Origin: a bacterium
GTDB taxonomy: Bacteria; SZUA-79; Acidulodesulfobacterales; Acidulodesulfobacteraceae
Direction: 5' to 3'
Assembly: GCA_021845685.1 (NCBI GenBank)
Contig: JAJZVN010000019.1
Coordinates: 1 to 43,740, forward strand
DNA: 43,740 nucleotides
A model generated the notes under the pieces. That model was not told the DNA's origin. It saw only the letters and a list, made by a program, of their open reading frames with translations, and did not search any database. The translations under genes and the position numbers were made by a program. Of this stretch, positions 1-9,096 are shown piece after piece; positions within the stretch are counted from its first letter, which is position 1, and the number at the start of each line of letters is the position of its first letter.

Positions 1-110
1 GGATTATAGCTTTAGCGGGAATGACACCTGTTGGGTGAAAACTTAAAAATCTACAAAGTTATCCCAGCTAAAGCGGAAATCCAGAAAAATAATTTTCTAT
101 CGGCAATTTT
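1..110 (+). repeat. Dispersed structured repeat, copy 1
   Basis: This copy has a 5' GCGGGAATGACACC-like part, a TGGGTGAAAA box, an AAATCCAG box and a 3' tail containing TTTTCTATCGGCAATTTT at 93-110. The same order of boxes occurs on the opposite strand at 41546-41650. A diverged copy lies at 26051-26136, and tail-only copies lie at 27772-27801 and 22158-22184. It may begin left of the window. No ORF is present, so it looks like a non-autonomous, REP- or MITE-like intergenic repeat. Confidence 0.65.
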
Positions 111-126
111 GAATGTTAATTATTTC

Positions 127-155
127 TTGACATTTAAATTTTAGTAATATATTAT
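127..155 (+). promoter_or_regulatory. Sigma-70-type promoter of the Hyf/Ehr operon
   Basis: A perfect -35 box TTGACA (127-132) is followed by a 17-bp spacer and a -10 box TATTAT (150-155). Transcription would start near 162, about 20 nt before the fluoride riboswitch aptamer. Position and spacing make this the likely promoter for the whole downstream operon. Confidence 0.7.
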
Positions 156-180
156 ATTTTTTATTATACTTTGTGATATA

Positions 181-254
181 AAAGCAATGGGGTTTTGCTT
201 ATAATGCCTTCGATTTAATATTTCCGCTTAAGTCTTTGGGCTGATGACTCCTAC
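181..254 (+). promoter_or_regulatory. Fluoride riboswitch (crcB motif) aptamer
   Basis: The stem-loop AAGCAATGGGGTTTTGCTT (182-200) matches the crcB-motif P1 with its AUGG...UU loop. It is followed by ATAATGCC (201-208). After a closed stem comes GGGCTGATGACTCCTAC (238-254), which matches the hallmark 3' half of the motif (GCUGAUGACUCCUAC). The middle stem is longer than usual: GCC (206-208) pairs with GGC, and GATTTAA (212-218) pairs with TTAAGTC (228-234). Fluoride riboswitches usually precede crcB/fluc or eriC-F fluoride exporters. Genes annotated as formate hydrogenlyase are among the reported associations (from memory), which fits the Hyf-like operon here. Confidence 0.85.
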
Positions 255-339
255 ATTATTAATTATTTTGTAATAATTTAAATATAAATTTAATTATTTA
301 AATTACTAAATTGTGTTTTTAAAATAATGTAGAATGAGG
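251..339 (+). promoter_or_regulatory. Probable riboswitch expression platform
   Basis: CTACATTATT (251-260), overlapping the aptamer 3' end, can pair with AATAATGTAG (323-332), a 10-bp stem. The right arm ends just before the likely ribosome-binding sequence GAGG (336-339) of the first gene, whose ATG is at 354. No U-run follows the stem, so translational control by exposing or blocking the start region is more likely than an intrinsic terminator. The pairing is visible in the sequence; the mechanism is inferred. Confidence 0.5.
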
Positions 340-353
340 TTTCAGTCTCCAAT

Positions 354-1313
354 ATGAATACCTATATAAATTCAACTGTTTTTCAAGTATTTCAGGTTAT
401 CACCGTTCTTGCATTTTCTCCTTTGATTTCAGGTTTTATTAACAAAGTTGAAGAAATTATTCAAGGTAAAAGAGGTCCTTCTATACTGCAGCCTTATTAT
501 GATATTTATAAACTATTTCATAAAGAAATTATAATTTCAAAAGATTCGTCTTTTGTTTTTCGTTTTGCTCCTTTTGTTTCCTTTATTTCGATGATACTTA
601 TCACTATGCTTATACCTGTTTTAACCGCATATCCTTTACCGCTTGGATTTATGGGCGATATGCTCGGCGGAGCTTTTTTGTTTTCGTTATCATCTTTTTT
701 TATAAATATTGCTTCGCTTGATAAAGGAACAAGTTATGGCGGGCTTGGGTCTTCAAGAGCGACGGTTCTTGCAATTCTTTCAGAGCCTACATTAATTTTA
801 GTGTTTGTAGGCGTTGCTTTAATTGCAAAATCAACTTTGCCTTATGTAATGCTGAATACGATAATTTCTCATTTGCCTTTATATTTCAGCCCATCCCATT
901 TTCTAATTATAGCAGCTTTTTTCCTTTTATTTCTTGCCGATACAGATAGAAGACCGATAAATGCTTCTACCCATGTTGAAATGAGCATGATTGAAGAAGC
1001 GCGCATACTGGATTATTCGGGACCTTATTTGGCGCTTCTTAAATGGAGCGGTTATATGAAGCAATTTTTATTGCTTGTTATTTTCTTAAATGTTCTGGTT
1101 TTTCCCTGGGGACTTGCAATAAATCATAGTCCGATATCGCTAATAATTGCAATTGCCGCTTTAATATTTAAAATGTTTATAATAGGCATAATTGCCGCTG
1201 TTATTGACACATCTATTTCAAGATTAAGATTTTTCAGATATCAGGAATATTTTGCCGCGGCTTTTGTATTAAGCGTATTAGCTATAATGACTTTTCAATA
1301 TAAAGGATTTTAA
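354..1313 (+). CDS. hyfC: Hydrogenase-4 / complex I NuoH-like membrane subunit (HyfC/HycD family)
   Basis: This 319-residue protein is highly hydrophobic, with about eight membrane segments. It carries HyfC/NuoH family signatures: KRGPSILQPYYDIYKL (39-54), a SEPTLILVF helix, a loop reading LADTDRRPINASTHVEMSMIEEA, and LKWSGYMKQF. In this family the subunit anchors the peripheral electron-transfer arm and forms the start of the ion path to the cofactor site. It is the first gene of a six-gene operon and is preceded by a fluoride riboswitch. Length and motifs agree with group 4 [NiFe]-hydrogenase and Ehr complexes. The acidic loop suggests an intact quinone- or cofactor-proximal channel. Confidence 0.88.
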   Translation: MNTYINSTVFQVFQVITVLAFSPLISGFINKVEEIIQGKRGPSILQPYYDIYKLFHKEIIISKDSSFVFRFAPFVSFISMILITMLIPVLTAYPLPLGFMGDMLGGAFLFSLSSFFINIASLDKGTSYGGLGSSRATVLAILSEPTLILVFVGVALIAKSTLPYVMLNTIISHLPLYFSPSHFLIIAAFFLLFLADTDRRPINASTHVEMSMIEEARILDYSGPYLALLKWSGYMKQFLLLVIFLNVLVFPWGLAINHSPISLIIAIAALIFKMFIIGIIAAVIDTSISRLRFFRYQEYFAAAFVLSVLAIMTFQYKGF

Positions 1314-1334
1314 AAATTAAGGGTATATTAAATC

Positions 1335-2009
1335 ATGCTGGGACTTGTGCTGCCTGTTTATTTAAATGTGACGATAGATTTATTGACAGCTTTCATACTT
1401 CTTTTGTCTTTTGTAATGTTAAGTTCAAAATGGATATCGTTTTATATTCATGCTTACGGCATCCAGTCTTTTTTAATTTTTATATTGACGCTGATTTTAG
1501 GCATAGAGACACATAGCGTTGATTTATATTTGGTTGCATTGTTGACATTAATAGTAAGGTGTTTGATAGTTCCCTATATGCTTTTAAATATGATGAAGAA
1601 GTTTAACATCAAAGAAGAAATAAATTTAAGCATAAAAATACCCGCTTCTATTATAACTGGGCTTGTATTGACTGTTTTCGGCTATTTTTTAATATTCAAG
1701 CTGATTCATAATTTTGTGCCTGATATAATTATTAATTCCGCAGCTATTGCTTTAAGTTTGGTCTTTATCGGTTTTTTTATGATTATTTCAAGATATACTA
1801 CTATAACCCAAATTTTAGGTTTGCTTGTGATTGAGAACGGTATTTTCTTATTTTCCGTTATATTAACGCCGACTTTGCCTTTAATAGTCGAATTAGTCGT
1901 TCTTTTTGATATTCTTGTTACGGTTGTTGCAATGTTAATTCTTTCAATGATAATGAAAATAAAAACAGGCTCATTTTCAACAGGTATGTTAAACAGATTA
2001 GTCGGATAA
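1335..2009 (+). CDS. hyfE: Hydrogenase-4 HyfE-like membrane subunit
   Basis: A 224-residue, strongly hydrophobic protein with about seven predicted membrane segments and very few charges. Length and order fit HyfE of hydrogenase-4 and Ehr complexes, whose C-terminal part resembles NuoK. It begins 21 nt after hyfC, consistent with co-transcription. No catalytic motif is expected; the family contributes to the membrane ion-translocating arm. The call rests on hydrophobicity pattern, length and operon position more than on sharp motifs. Confidence 0.78.
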   Translation: MLGLVLPVYLNVTIDLLTAFILLLSFVMLSSKWISFYIHAYGIQSFLIFILTLILGIETHSVDLYLVALLTLIVRCLIVPYMLLNMMKKFNIKEEINLSIKIPASIITGLVLTVFGYFLIFKLIHNFVPDIIINSAAIALSLVFIGFFMIISRYTTITQILGLLVIENGIFLFSVILTPTLPLIVELVVLFDILVTVVAMLILSMIMKIKTGSFSTGMLNRLVG

Positions 2010-2077
2010 GTTTAATAATAATAAGCAAAATTGTTTGTTCAGAACAAAATTTTAATGAAGGTATTTTATAATATCAT

Positions 2078-2141
2078 CATCATAACTATATTGATAATTA
2101 AATTTTATAACTAACATCATAACTATATTGATAATTAAATT
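2078..2141 (+). repeat. 27-bp direct repeat between hyfE and hyfF
   Basis: Two identical 27-nt copies beginning CATCATAACTATATTG lie at 2078-2104 and 2115-2141 (period 37). They occupy most of the hyfE-hyfF gap. They look like a recent tandem duplication in AT-rich spacer DNA. Confidence 0.85.
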
Positions 2142-2178
2142 ACAGGATAAATTAAAGTATATTTAGGATAGATAAATA

Positions 2179-3690
2179 ATGAAAATTATCGTATTAATTT
2201 TTTTATTGCTGCCTTTAATATCGGGTATAGCCGCTTTAATTTTTAGAAATAAAAGGTTTGCTGAATATATAACTTTTATTTCTTCAGCGGTTACTCTTGC
2301 GATTTCAATTTATTATTTATTATTTTTACTGCATTTTCATTCTATAACGTTTTTAAATAACGCAATAATTATTGATAAATTCAGCGCTTATATTATTTTA
2401 TTGGTAGCCGTTGTTTATTTTTTATCTTCAATGTATTCAATTTCATATATGAGGTCTGCAGTAAAAAACGAAGGGCTTACGGATAATGAGTTTTTTCGTT
2501 ATTACTTATTAATAAATTTATTTGCCCTTACTATGCTTGTTGCACCGATACTGAATAATATGGCGCTTTATTTAATTGATATAGAATTAACCACTGTAAC
2601 GAGTTCTTTTTTGGTTATAACCGAAATTACAGAAAAATCTATTGAAGCCGCATGGAAATATATTGTTATAGTTTCAAGCGGCATATCTATAGCACTATTA
2701 GGAACTGTATTGTTTTATTTAGCAGGAAATATTCATGGTATTCACCATGGTGTTTATAGCATGATATCTTCCTTAGACTGGACGGTTTTAAGCGCCCACG
2801 CTGCATTTTTAAATAAGGATTTGGTTAAAATAGCGTTTGTTTTAATAGTAATTGGTTTGGGCACTAAAGTTGGTCTTGCTCCAATGCACACATGGCTTCC
2901 GGATGCCCATTCCGAAGCTCCGGCTCCAATTTCAACCATGCTTTCGGCATCACTTTTAAATACCGCAATGTATGGCATAATGAGGTATTTTAATATTGCA
3001 GGTAAAAATCTGGGATTTAACTATCCGCAGGAGATAATGATTATAATTGGTCTTTTTACGATATTTATCGGAGTAATGGGAATTATTAATCAAAAGACGA
3101 CAAAAAGGCTTTTTGCATATTCAAGCATTGAGCATATGGGCATTATCAGTTTAGGTTTTGGACTTGGCGGCATCTTTGGAACATTCGGCGCCCTTTTTCA
3201 AATGTTGGCGCATAGTTTATCAAAACCTATAATGTTTTACGGTTCCGGAAATTTGCTGCATAAATATAAAACAAAAGATATTAAAGCTATAAAAGGTGTT
3301 ATCTACACTATGCCTAAAACTGCTTTTCTGTATGTCGCGGGAGCCTTAACGCTTGTAGGCGCTCCGCCGTCAGCCGTGTTTATAGGCGAGTTTATGATAC
3401 TCCTTGAAAGTTTTAAAAGAAGCGATTATCTTATATCAATTATATTAATAATATTATTAATATCCGCTTTTATTGCAATATTGGCTAAGATAAATTCGAT
3501 GATTTTTGGGGTCTCAAAAGATGAAAGCATATATGATATAAATAATTTAAAAATCACAAGAGGCGATTTTGGTATAGCTTCACTAATGCCTATGGCAGTT
3601 CCTTTAATATTGACTATCTTTTTAGGATTGTATATTCCGTCGCCTTTAAAATCTTTTTTAAATGGAATAGTAAGAATAATAATTAAATAA
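2179..3690 (+). CDS. hyfF: Proton-translocating antiporter-like subunit HyfF (NuoL/M/N family)
   Basis: 503 residues, about 13-14 membrane helices. The conserved antiporter features are present: Glu136 in the TM5-like helix (LIDIELTTVTS), Lys230 and His237 in GLGTKVGLAPMHTWLPDAH, and KRLFAYSSIEHMG in the following half. This family moves protons or sodium in complex I, Mrp antiporters and group 4 hydrogenases. It sits between the HyfE-like gene and the large subunit gene. Retention of the key Glu and Lys suggests ion pumping is still active although the redox active site of the partner subunit has changed. Confidence 0.9.
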   Translation: MKIIVLIFLLLPLISGIAALIFRNKRFAEYITFISSAVTLAISIYYLLFLLHFHSITFLNNAIIIDKFSAYIILLVAVVYFLSSMYSISYMRSAVKNEGLTDNEFFRYYLLINLFALTMLVAPILNNMALYLIDIELTTVTSSFLVITEITEKSIEAAWKYIVIVSSGISIALLGTVLFYLAGNIHGIHHGVYSMISSLDWTVLSAHAAFLNKDLVKIAFVLIVIGLGTKVGLAPMHTWLPDAHSEAPAPISTMLSASLLNTAMYGIMRYFNIAGKNLGFNYPQEIMIIIGLFTIFIGVMGIINQKTTKRLFAYSSIEHMGIISLGFGLGGIFGTFGALFQMLAHSLSKPIMFYGSGNLLHKYKTKDIKAIKGVIYTMPKTAFLYVAGALTLVGAPPSAVFIGEFMILLESFKRSDYLISIILIILLISAFIAILAKINSMIFGVSKDESIYDINNLKITRGDFGIASLMPMAVPLILTIFLGLYIPSPLKSFLNGIVRIIIK

Positions 3691-3715
3691 AAAAATAAAA
3701 TAACAAAATTATCAG

Positions 3716-5143
3716 GTGCAAAGAGTGTTTAAAAAATTTCTCGGGGATTATGAATTTATCTGGGGTCCTGTTAAAAAAGGCGTATGCGAATCTTCCTATT
3801 ATCACTTTTTAACTTCAAGCGAAGAACTCCATGAGCTTGATATCACGTTGGGATATAAAACAAGAAATGCGATAAAAATAGCAAAAGAGAAAAATAATTT
3901 ATATGAACAGATTTTAGTTATCGAAAGGATTGCAGGAATGCACGCATTTTCTGCTTCCTTAAGCTATTGTCTTGCAGTTGAAGACTATTTTGATTTGACT
4001 GATAAAATACCTGAATATATTAAATTAATAAGAATGTTTTTTGCAGAATTAGAAAGACTTAGGAATCATGTGGAAAATTTATCCGAAATATCAGGTTCGA
4101 CGTATTTAGAGGTGCCGTCTTCGTTGTATGCCTATTATGCAGAAAAAATAAAACAAATTTCATCGGAGGTTAATTTTTCAAGATATCTTATGGGAATCAA
4201 CACGGTAGGAGGTATAAGATTAAATAATTTAAATTATCATATTGACCGTATCGACGGAGCTATTAATACTCATACTAATGCCGATATCAATACCAATCAT
4301 GATATAAATATTAATATTGCTGCCGATCTGGATACTAACGCTAACATTAATTCTAATTTTAACACTGCTAATACTAATAAACATAATGAGGACATTTTAA
4401 AAGGCTTTGAATATATAATTAAAGAAATAAGCTTATATATTGATAATATTGAAAAAATTATCAAGCAAAATTCAGAAACTAAATCGCATATCGACAGATT
4501 AAAAACAACGGGGAAAATTAATTTAAAAATTGCCGAAAAATTTCATGCGGAAGGAATAGTCGCTAAAAGTGTGGGTATTAATAAAGATTTAAGATTAAAA
4601 TATCCTTATTTATCATATAAAGATATTAAATTAGAGTCCGCATCATATAACGACGGGGACGCTCTTTCAAGATATTTAATCAGAATTGCGGAAACAAGAC
4701 AATCTTTTAACATTATTAAAATTTGTTTTAAAAAATTGGCAAAAAATTTTCACGATAATATATTCAATTCAATAGAAAATTCATATTCAAGTTTAAATTC
4801 AAGTTCAGATTTAAATTTAAAAGAACAAAATAAAAATGAAATAGATGATAATGATAAACAATTTTTCAATGAAAATTTTAAAAATAAAAACAATTTTTAT
4901 GAATTAAATGCCGCCGCGCATAGAAATAATAAATACGGCTTTGGTTTTTCGGAATCTTCAGAAGGGCCTATATTTTGTATAGTGGGTGGATTTAACGGCA
5001 AAGTTTTTAAAAAATTAAATATTAAATATCCTTTTGACAATAATTATAAGATATTTAGCTATTTTACTAAAAATACTATGATGATGGATTTTAATATAAA
5101 TGAAACAAGTTATAATTTTTCGGTAGCGGCATGCGATAAATAA
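3716..5143 (+). CDS. hyfG: Hydrogenase large-subunit-like protein without NiFe ligands (HyfG/NuoD family, Ehr type)
   Basis: 475 residues, with the GTG at 3716 chosen as start because it is the first in-frame start after hyfF (25-nt gap). The N-terminal 37 residues resemble the HyfG/NuoC-type linker region, and the large-subunit fold follows. The usual ERxCGxC site reads E70-R-I-A73-G-M-H76, so both cysteines are replaced. At the C-terminus the CxxC pair is reduced to V470-A-A-C473. NiFe binding is therefore not expected. NuoD likewise lacks these cysteines. Residues about 183-224 form an Asn/Asp/Ile/Thr-rich insertion and about 360-405 a second Asn/Lys-rich stretch. The gene clusters with hyfC/E/F/B, so this is the catalytic-position subunit of an Ehr-like complex whose substrate is unknown. 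Confidence 0.82.
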   Translation: MQRVFKKFLGDYEFIWGPVKKGVCESSYYHFLTSSEELHELDITLGYKTRNAIKIAKEKNNLYEQILVIERIAGMHAFSASLSYCLAVEDYFDLTDKIPEYIKLIRMFFAELERLRNHVENLSEISGSTYLEVPSSLYAYYAEKIKQISSEVNFSRYLMGINTVGGIRLNNLNYHIDRIDGAINTHTNADINTNHDININIAADLDTNANINSNFNTANTNKHNEDILKGFEYIIKEISLYIDNIEKIIKQNSETKSHIDRLKTTGKINLKIAEKFHAEGIVAKSVGINKDLRLKYPYLSYKDIKLESASYNDGDALSRYLIRIAETRQSFNIIKICFKKLAKNFHDNIFNSIENSYSSLNSSSDLNLKEQNKNEIDDNDKQFFNENFKNKNNFYELNAAAHRNNKYGFGFSESSEGPIFCIVGGFNGKVFKKLNIKYPFDNNYKIFSYFTKNTMMMDFNINETSYNFSVAACDK

Positions 5144-5342
5144 TATTAAATAATATCAATAAATAATTATAAATATTTTTTATATTAGCAGTATAAATAA
5201 TATAAATAGAATAATATTCATGAAATATAAAATTTATTAATAACAATTATTAACAGCATTAATAATGACGGTAATAAAAATAAAATAGTTTGATAAATAT
5301 TATAATATAAACATCACAATTAATAATAAGAGCGAAATAATT

Positions 5343-6533
5343 ATGGCGATATGGACATTTGATGGATTAAGATTCGGTGTAAAATCGGTAGAATTTCCTA
5401 AAGAAAACGATTTTTATGAGGGTTTTTATTCGTATATAAAATTTGATGCCGATAAATGCTTAAATTCTATAAAAAATGACGAAGACACTTTAGACAAAAA
5501 TAATGCTTTAAATAAAGATAACGATAACTTATCAAAATTAAAATGTTCAAAATGTCGGGAAATATGTCCAACGTCGGCTATCGATTTATCGGGTTATTAT
5601 AAAGATAAAGATATAAACAATAAAGATATTGATAGGATTAAATATAATAATGGTGAGATAAATAAAAATATTAATAGCAATAAATATAATAATAATAAAG
5701 ATATAAATAAAGATATTGATAGCATTAAATATAATAATATTAAATATAATAATAATGATGACAATAATATAAATGATATAAATGGTAATGACAATATAAC
5801 TGTAAATATTTCTGATGCAAGTATTAATAATGCAAATATTAATATTATTGATATAAAAAAATGTATATATTGCGGTTTATGCGTTTCTGAATGTTTGAAT
5901 ATATCAAAAGCAATCAGTTTTGGCAATTATATAGACAAAGATAATATTAGCAGCGATATTATAAACAATTTAAAGTTTAATGCTTTTATTGAAAATTTTA
6001 ATAAAGGTAAAAATAACAAAAACAAAGACAATGAAGAAAATAAAAATAATAAAGATAAAAAAAATGATTCAGGCAATAATTTTAGCAATAGTAATATAAA
6101 TAAAAAAAAATTTAATTTTTTTAAAAAGTCGTTATTTGTAAAGCATATTGATACAGGTTCTTGCGGAGCATGCGAATCGGAAATAATAGCTTTAAACAAT
6201 CCCTATTATAATATGCATAGATTGGGGATATTTATAACTCCGAGTCCGAGATTTGCCGATGTAATTTTATTAACGGGAGTTTTTACGGATAAAATGTCGG
6301 ATATTTTTTACAATGTATTGGATAATACTCCAAAACCGAGATTTATTCTGCTTGCAGGCGCATGTCCTCTTTCAGGAGGAATTTACAGCGAATGCAGCCC
6401 CGGTTTTTTAAAATATAAAAGCAACGGAGATATTTTGAAATCAGAAAATATAGTGTTGGTGCCGGGATGTCCGCCAAATCCTTTTATGATATTAAATGCT
6501 TTATTATTTATAAAAGCCGGTGCTTTAATATAA
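5343..6533 (+). CDS. hyfI: Fused HyfH-HyfI protein: diferredoxin domain plus NuoB-like small subunit
   Basis: 396 residues joining two normally separate subunits. The N-terminal part (about 30-190) is a HyfH/NuoI-like ferredoxin region. Cluster 1 ligands are C39, C68, C71 and C75, with an Asn/Asp-rich insertion between the first and second Cys. Cluster 2 is regular (C174, C177, C180, C184). About 90 residues of Asn/Lys/Asp repeats separate the clusters, and a second such spacer covers 215-258. The C-terminal 265-396 is HyfI/NuoB-like with all four N2-cluster ligands: C274 and C277 (GSCGACE), C341 (GACPLSGG) and C376 (PGCPPNP). It should pass electrons from a ferredoxin-like donor to the large subunit. 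The 199-nt gap before it is AT-rich and holds no gene. Confidence 0.85.
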   Translation: MAIWTFDGLRFGVKSVEFPKENDFYEGFYSYIKFDADKCLNSIKNDEDTLDKNNALNKDNDNLSKLKCSKCREICPTSAIDLSGYYKDKDINNKDIDRIKYNNGEINKNINSNKYNNNKDINKDIDSIKYNNIKYNNNDDNNINDINGNDNITVNISDASINNANINIIDIKKCIYCGLCVSECLNISKAISFGNYIDKDNISSDIINNLKFNAFIENFNKGKNNKNKDNEENKNNKDKKNDSGNNFSNSNINKKKFNFFKKSLFVKHIDTGSCGACESEIIALNNPYYNMHRLGIFITPSPRFADVILLTGVFTDKMSDIFYNVLDNTPKPRFILLAGACPLSGGIYSECSPGFLKYKSNGDILKSENIVLVPGCPPNPFMILNALLFIKAGALI

Positions 6534-6598
6534 TTTAATTTAATATAATGCAACTATATTTATATTTATAAATTGTTTTTAGAGCCTTAGGAGCAGTC

Positions 6599-8815
6599 AT
6601 GTATTTTTTATATTATTATTTGTTTTTATTTTTTTCAATTACAGGGATTATTCTTTCGTTTTCAGGGATGATTTCTAAAAAATTTAGCAAAGCTTATATT
6701 GCCGGGAATATTTCATATATGGCAGCGTCCTTATTTGCCGTTATATTTGCGTTATCCTTTTTTATAAAGCCTCTTGCGGATTTTGCTAATTATTATAATA
6801 ACGCAAGCGGCAGTCATGACATTTTATTCAGTATCGGCAAATATTTTCCCGCAGGTAATATATTAATGTGTTTGGATCCGTTAAGCGCGTTTTTTATTTT
6901 ATTTTCTTTTGCCGTATTTTTTTATATTTCTTTATATCAGATAAAATATATTGAAAAATTTGAGGAAAAGATTAATCCTTCAAATTTTACTTTTTTATTC
7001 GGCATTATGCTTTTAAGTGTTTACTTTACTTTGCTTTCATTTAACGCTTTTATTTTTATGATAAGCTGGGAAGTAATGGCTGTGTCTTCTTATCTCCTTG
7101 TTCTTGGAAAACATTATATTAAAGGCACTGTTAAAGCTAGTTTTTTAATGTCGACGATTATGGAATTCGGCGGAATGTTTATAATGGCAGCCATTATGCT
7201 TTTATATGTTCATTCAGGTAATTTTAATTTATTTGATATGAAAGATATTATTATTTCTCCTGCTCTTAAAGAAGTTATATTTTTATTATTTTTATTTGGT
7301 TTTGGAGCAAAAGTAGGTATAGTTCCTCTGCATATATGGCTTCCTGAAGCTCATCCTGCTTCTTTATCCGGAGTTTCCGCAATCTTAAGCGGAGTTCTAA
7401 CTTCTGCAGGCATTTATGGTTTAATGCGATTCGGTCTTTATATTTTACATCCCGTAAATACGGCTTTATTTTTAGGCACGGTAGTAATTATCATAGCGGT
7501 GCTAACAATGTTTTTCGGGGTATTATATATGGCGCAGACTCATGATTTAAAAGTTCTGCTTTCTTACTCCACCGTTGAAAATATGGGACTTATTTTAACA
7601 GGTATAGGAGCGTCTTTATACTACAGATATTTTAATCTTGACGGTCTTGCCGCATTAGCATTATTAGCTTCTTTATACGCCTTAATAAATCATGCTTTTT
7701 TTAAAAGTCTTCTTTTTATGGGTGCAGGCAATATAGAATATCAAACAGACAGCCATGATATGGATAAATTTGGAGGATTATTGCATGCTATGCCGCTGAC
7801 GGGAGTTTTAGCTTTTATCGGAGTAATGGCTGCTGCGGCAATGCCGCCTTTAAACGGATTTGTTTCGGAATGGCTTAATATAGAAGTAGTTTTCTTAGGT
7901 TTTAATATACACAGTGTACTGCCGAGGATAATGCTTTTCTCCGCAGGCGCTATTTTAGCTTTGAGCGCGGCTATGGCAATAGCTAATTATGTTAAGCTTT
8001 ATGGGATAACTTTTTTAAGTTCCGCAAGATCAAAAAAAGCAATGAAAGCAAAAGAAGTTCCTCTGTTAATGAATATCGCAATTTTAATTCCCGTACTTCT
8101 GAGTATTTCTTTATCTGCTTTTATGTTTTTTTATACGCCTTTTATGTCCGAGGTGTCAAATTTGATTTATCATATAAATATAAGCGATAAAATAATGCAT
8201 AACTATATTTTTATTCCTTATTATAATACTTTTTCAGCGTCGAGTCCCGTCTATCTATTTTTTGTTTCAATCATTCTGATAATTATTTTATATTTGATTT
8301 ATCGTTTTATCGTAAAACCCAAAAAAAGATATGTGAAATTAGCCTGGATTGGAGGAACGGAAAGTTTAAATCCTCATGCGCAAATTTCTGCTTTAGGTTT
8401 TTCAAATGCAATAAGAATAATGTTTAATATTGTTTATAAATCGCGAAAAAGAATTGAGGCAAGAAAAATAAGAATTTTAAGTAACGGTGAAGAAATGCCT
8501 GCAGGCAAAGAGAGCTATATCTTAAAAACGCATACAAAAACCCAAAATTTATCGGTAAATGAAGAAAATATTGATGATTTTACGAAATCAGATGGGAATA
8601 TCCCTAATCCGTTTCCGTATTCTTCATTCTATCATGATTCAAGCGGGTATGGTTCTTATATATTTCCATTATTAGAATATTATTTGTATTTGCCTGTAAT
8701 TAAATTTTTTAACAGGTTAAGCAATATTTTTTCAAAATTGCAAAATGGTTCTTTAAATTTATATATATTTTATATATTTATTGTATTTTTAATAGCGCTG
8801 ATTGTTGCAAGATGA
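6599..8815 (+). CDS. hyfB: Antiporter-like subunit HyfB (NuoL family)
   Basis: 738 residues with about 16 membrane helices. Antiporter motifs include Glu158 (ISWEVMAVSSYLL), Lys238 and His245 in FGAKVGIVPLHIWLPEAH, and LLSYSTVENMG. The C-terminal 150 residues after about 570 form a soluble stretch and a last helix, as in HyfB/HycC proteins. GGAG at 6590-6593 precedes the ATG at 6599. It is the last gene of the Hyf/Ehr operon and gives the complex a second ion-translocating module beside HyfF. An inverted-repeat element follows it. Confidence 0.9.
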   Translation: MYFLYYYLFLFFSITGIILSFSGMISKKFSKAYIAGNISYMAASLFAVIFALSFFIKPLADFANYYNNASGSHDILFSIGKYFPAGNILMCLDPLSAFFILFSFAVFFYISLYQIKYIEKFEEKINPSNFTFLFGIMLLSVYFTLLSFNAFIFMISWEVMAVSSYLLVLGKHYIKGTVKASFLMSTIMEFGGMFIMAAIMLLYVHSGNFNLFDMKDIIISPALKEVIFLLFLFGFGAKVGIVPLHIWLPEAHPASLSGVSAILSGVLTSAGIYGLMRFGLYILHPVNTALFLGTVVIIIAVLTMFFGVLYMAQTHDLKVLLSYSTVENMGLILTGIGASLYYRYFNLDGLAALALLASLYALINHAFFKSLLFMGAGNIEYQTDSHDMDKFGGLLHAMPLTGVLAFIGVMAAAAMPPLNGFVSEWLNIEVVFLGFNIHSVLPRIMLFSAGAILALSAAMAIANYVKLYGITFLSSARSKKAMKAKEVPLLMNIAILIPVLLSISLSAFMFFYTPFMSEVSNLIYHINISDKIMHNYIFIPYYNTFSASSPVYLFFVSIILIIILYLIYRFIVKPKKRYVKLAWIGGTESLNPHAQISALGFSNAIRIMFNIVYKSRKRIEARKIRILSNGEEMPAGKESYILKTHTKTQNLSVNEENIDDFTKSDGNIPNPFPYSSFYHDSSGYGSYIFPLLEYYLYLPVIKFFNRLSNIFSKLQNGSLNLYIFYIFIVFLIALIVAR

Positions 8816-8839
8816 AAAAATAAAAAATATGTTTTAATA

Positions 8840-9035
8840 TTAATTACCTAACTTTTCTATGAATTTTATACAGGACATTATAACTATACGATATTATTAT
8901 GCTGCTTATTTTATAAAATAGATAATATCCTATATATCAATATACAGGACAAATAAAAATAATATAAAAATATTTAATAAAAAATAGGAAGTTCAAATAT
9001 CCTGCATAAAAAATAAGGAAAAGTTAAGTAATTAA
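8840..9035. repeat. Inverted-repeat element between hyfB and nifV
   Basis: The ends are an 18-nt inverted repeat with one mismatch: TTAATTACCTAACTTTTC (8840-8857) against GAAAAGTTAAGTAATTAA (9018-9035). Weaker complementarity continues inward for about 45 nt, including ACAGGA/TCCTG boxes. The 196-nt element has no ORF. It lies between two convergent genes and could act as a two-way terminator or be a MITE-like element. Confidence 0.6.
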
Positions 9036-9096
9036 CATTATTTAAAAAATAAGTATATTTTTTTGATTTTGATTTTGATTTATTTAATTACTATGA

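Noticed and set aside
5597-6199. Minus-strand Leu/Ile-rich ORFs opposite the HyfH-I gene
   Set aside because: They are antisense reflections of Asn/Lys-rich codons in the fusion gene.
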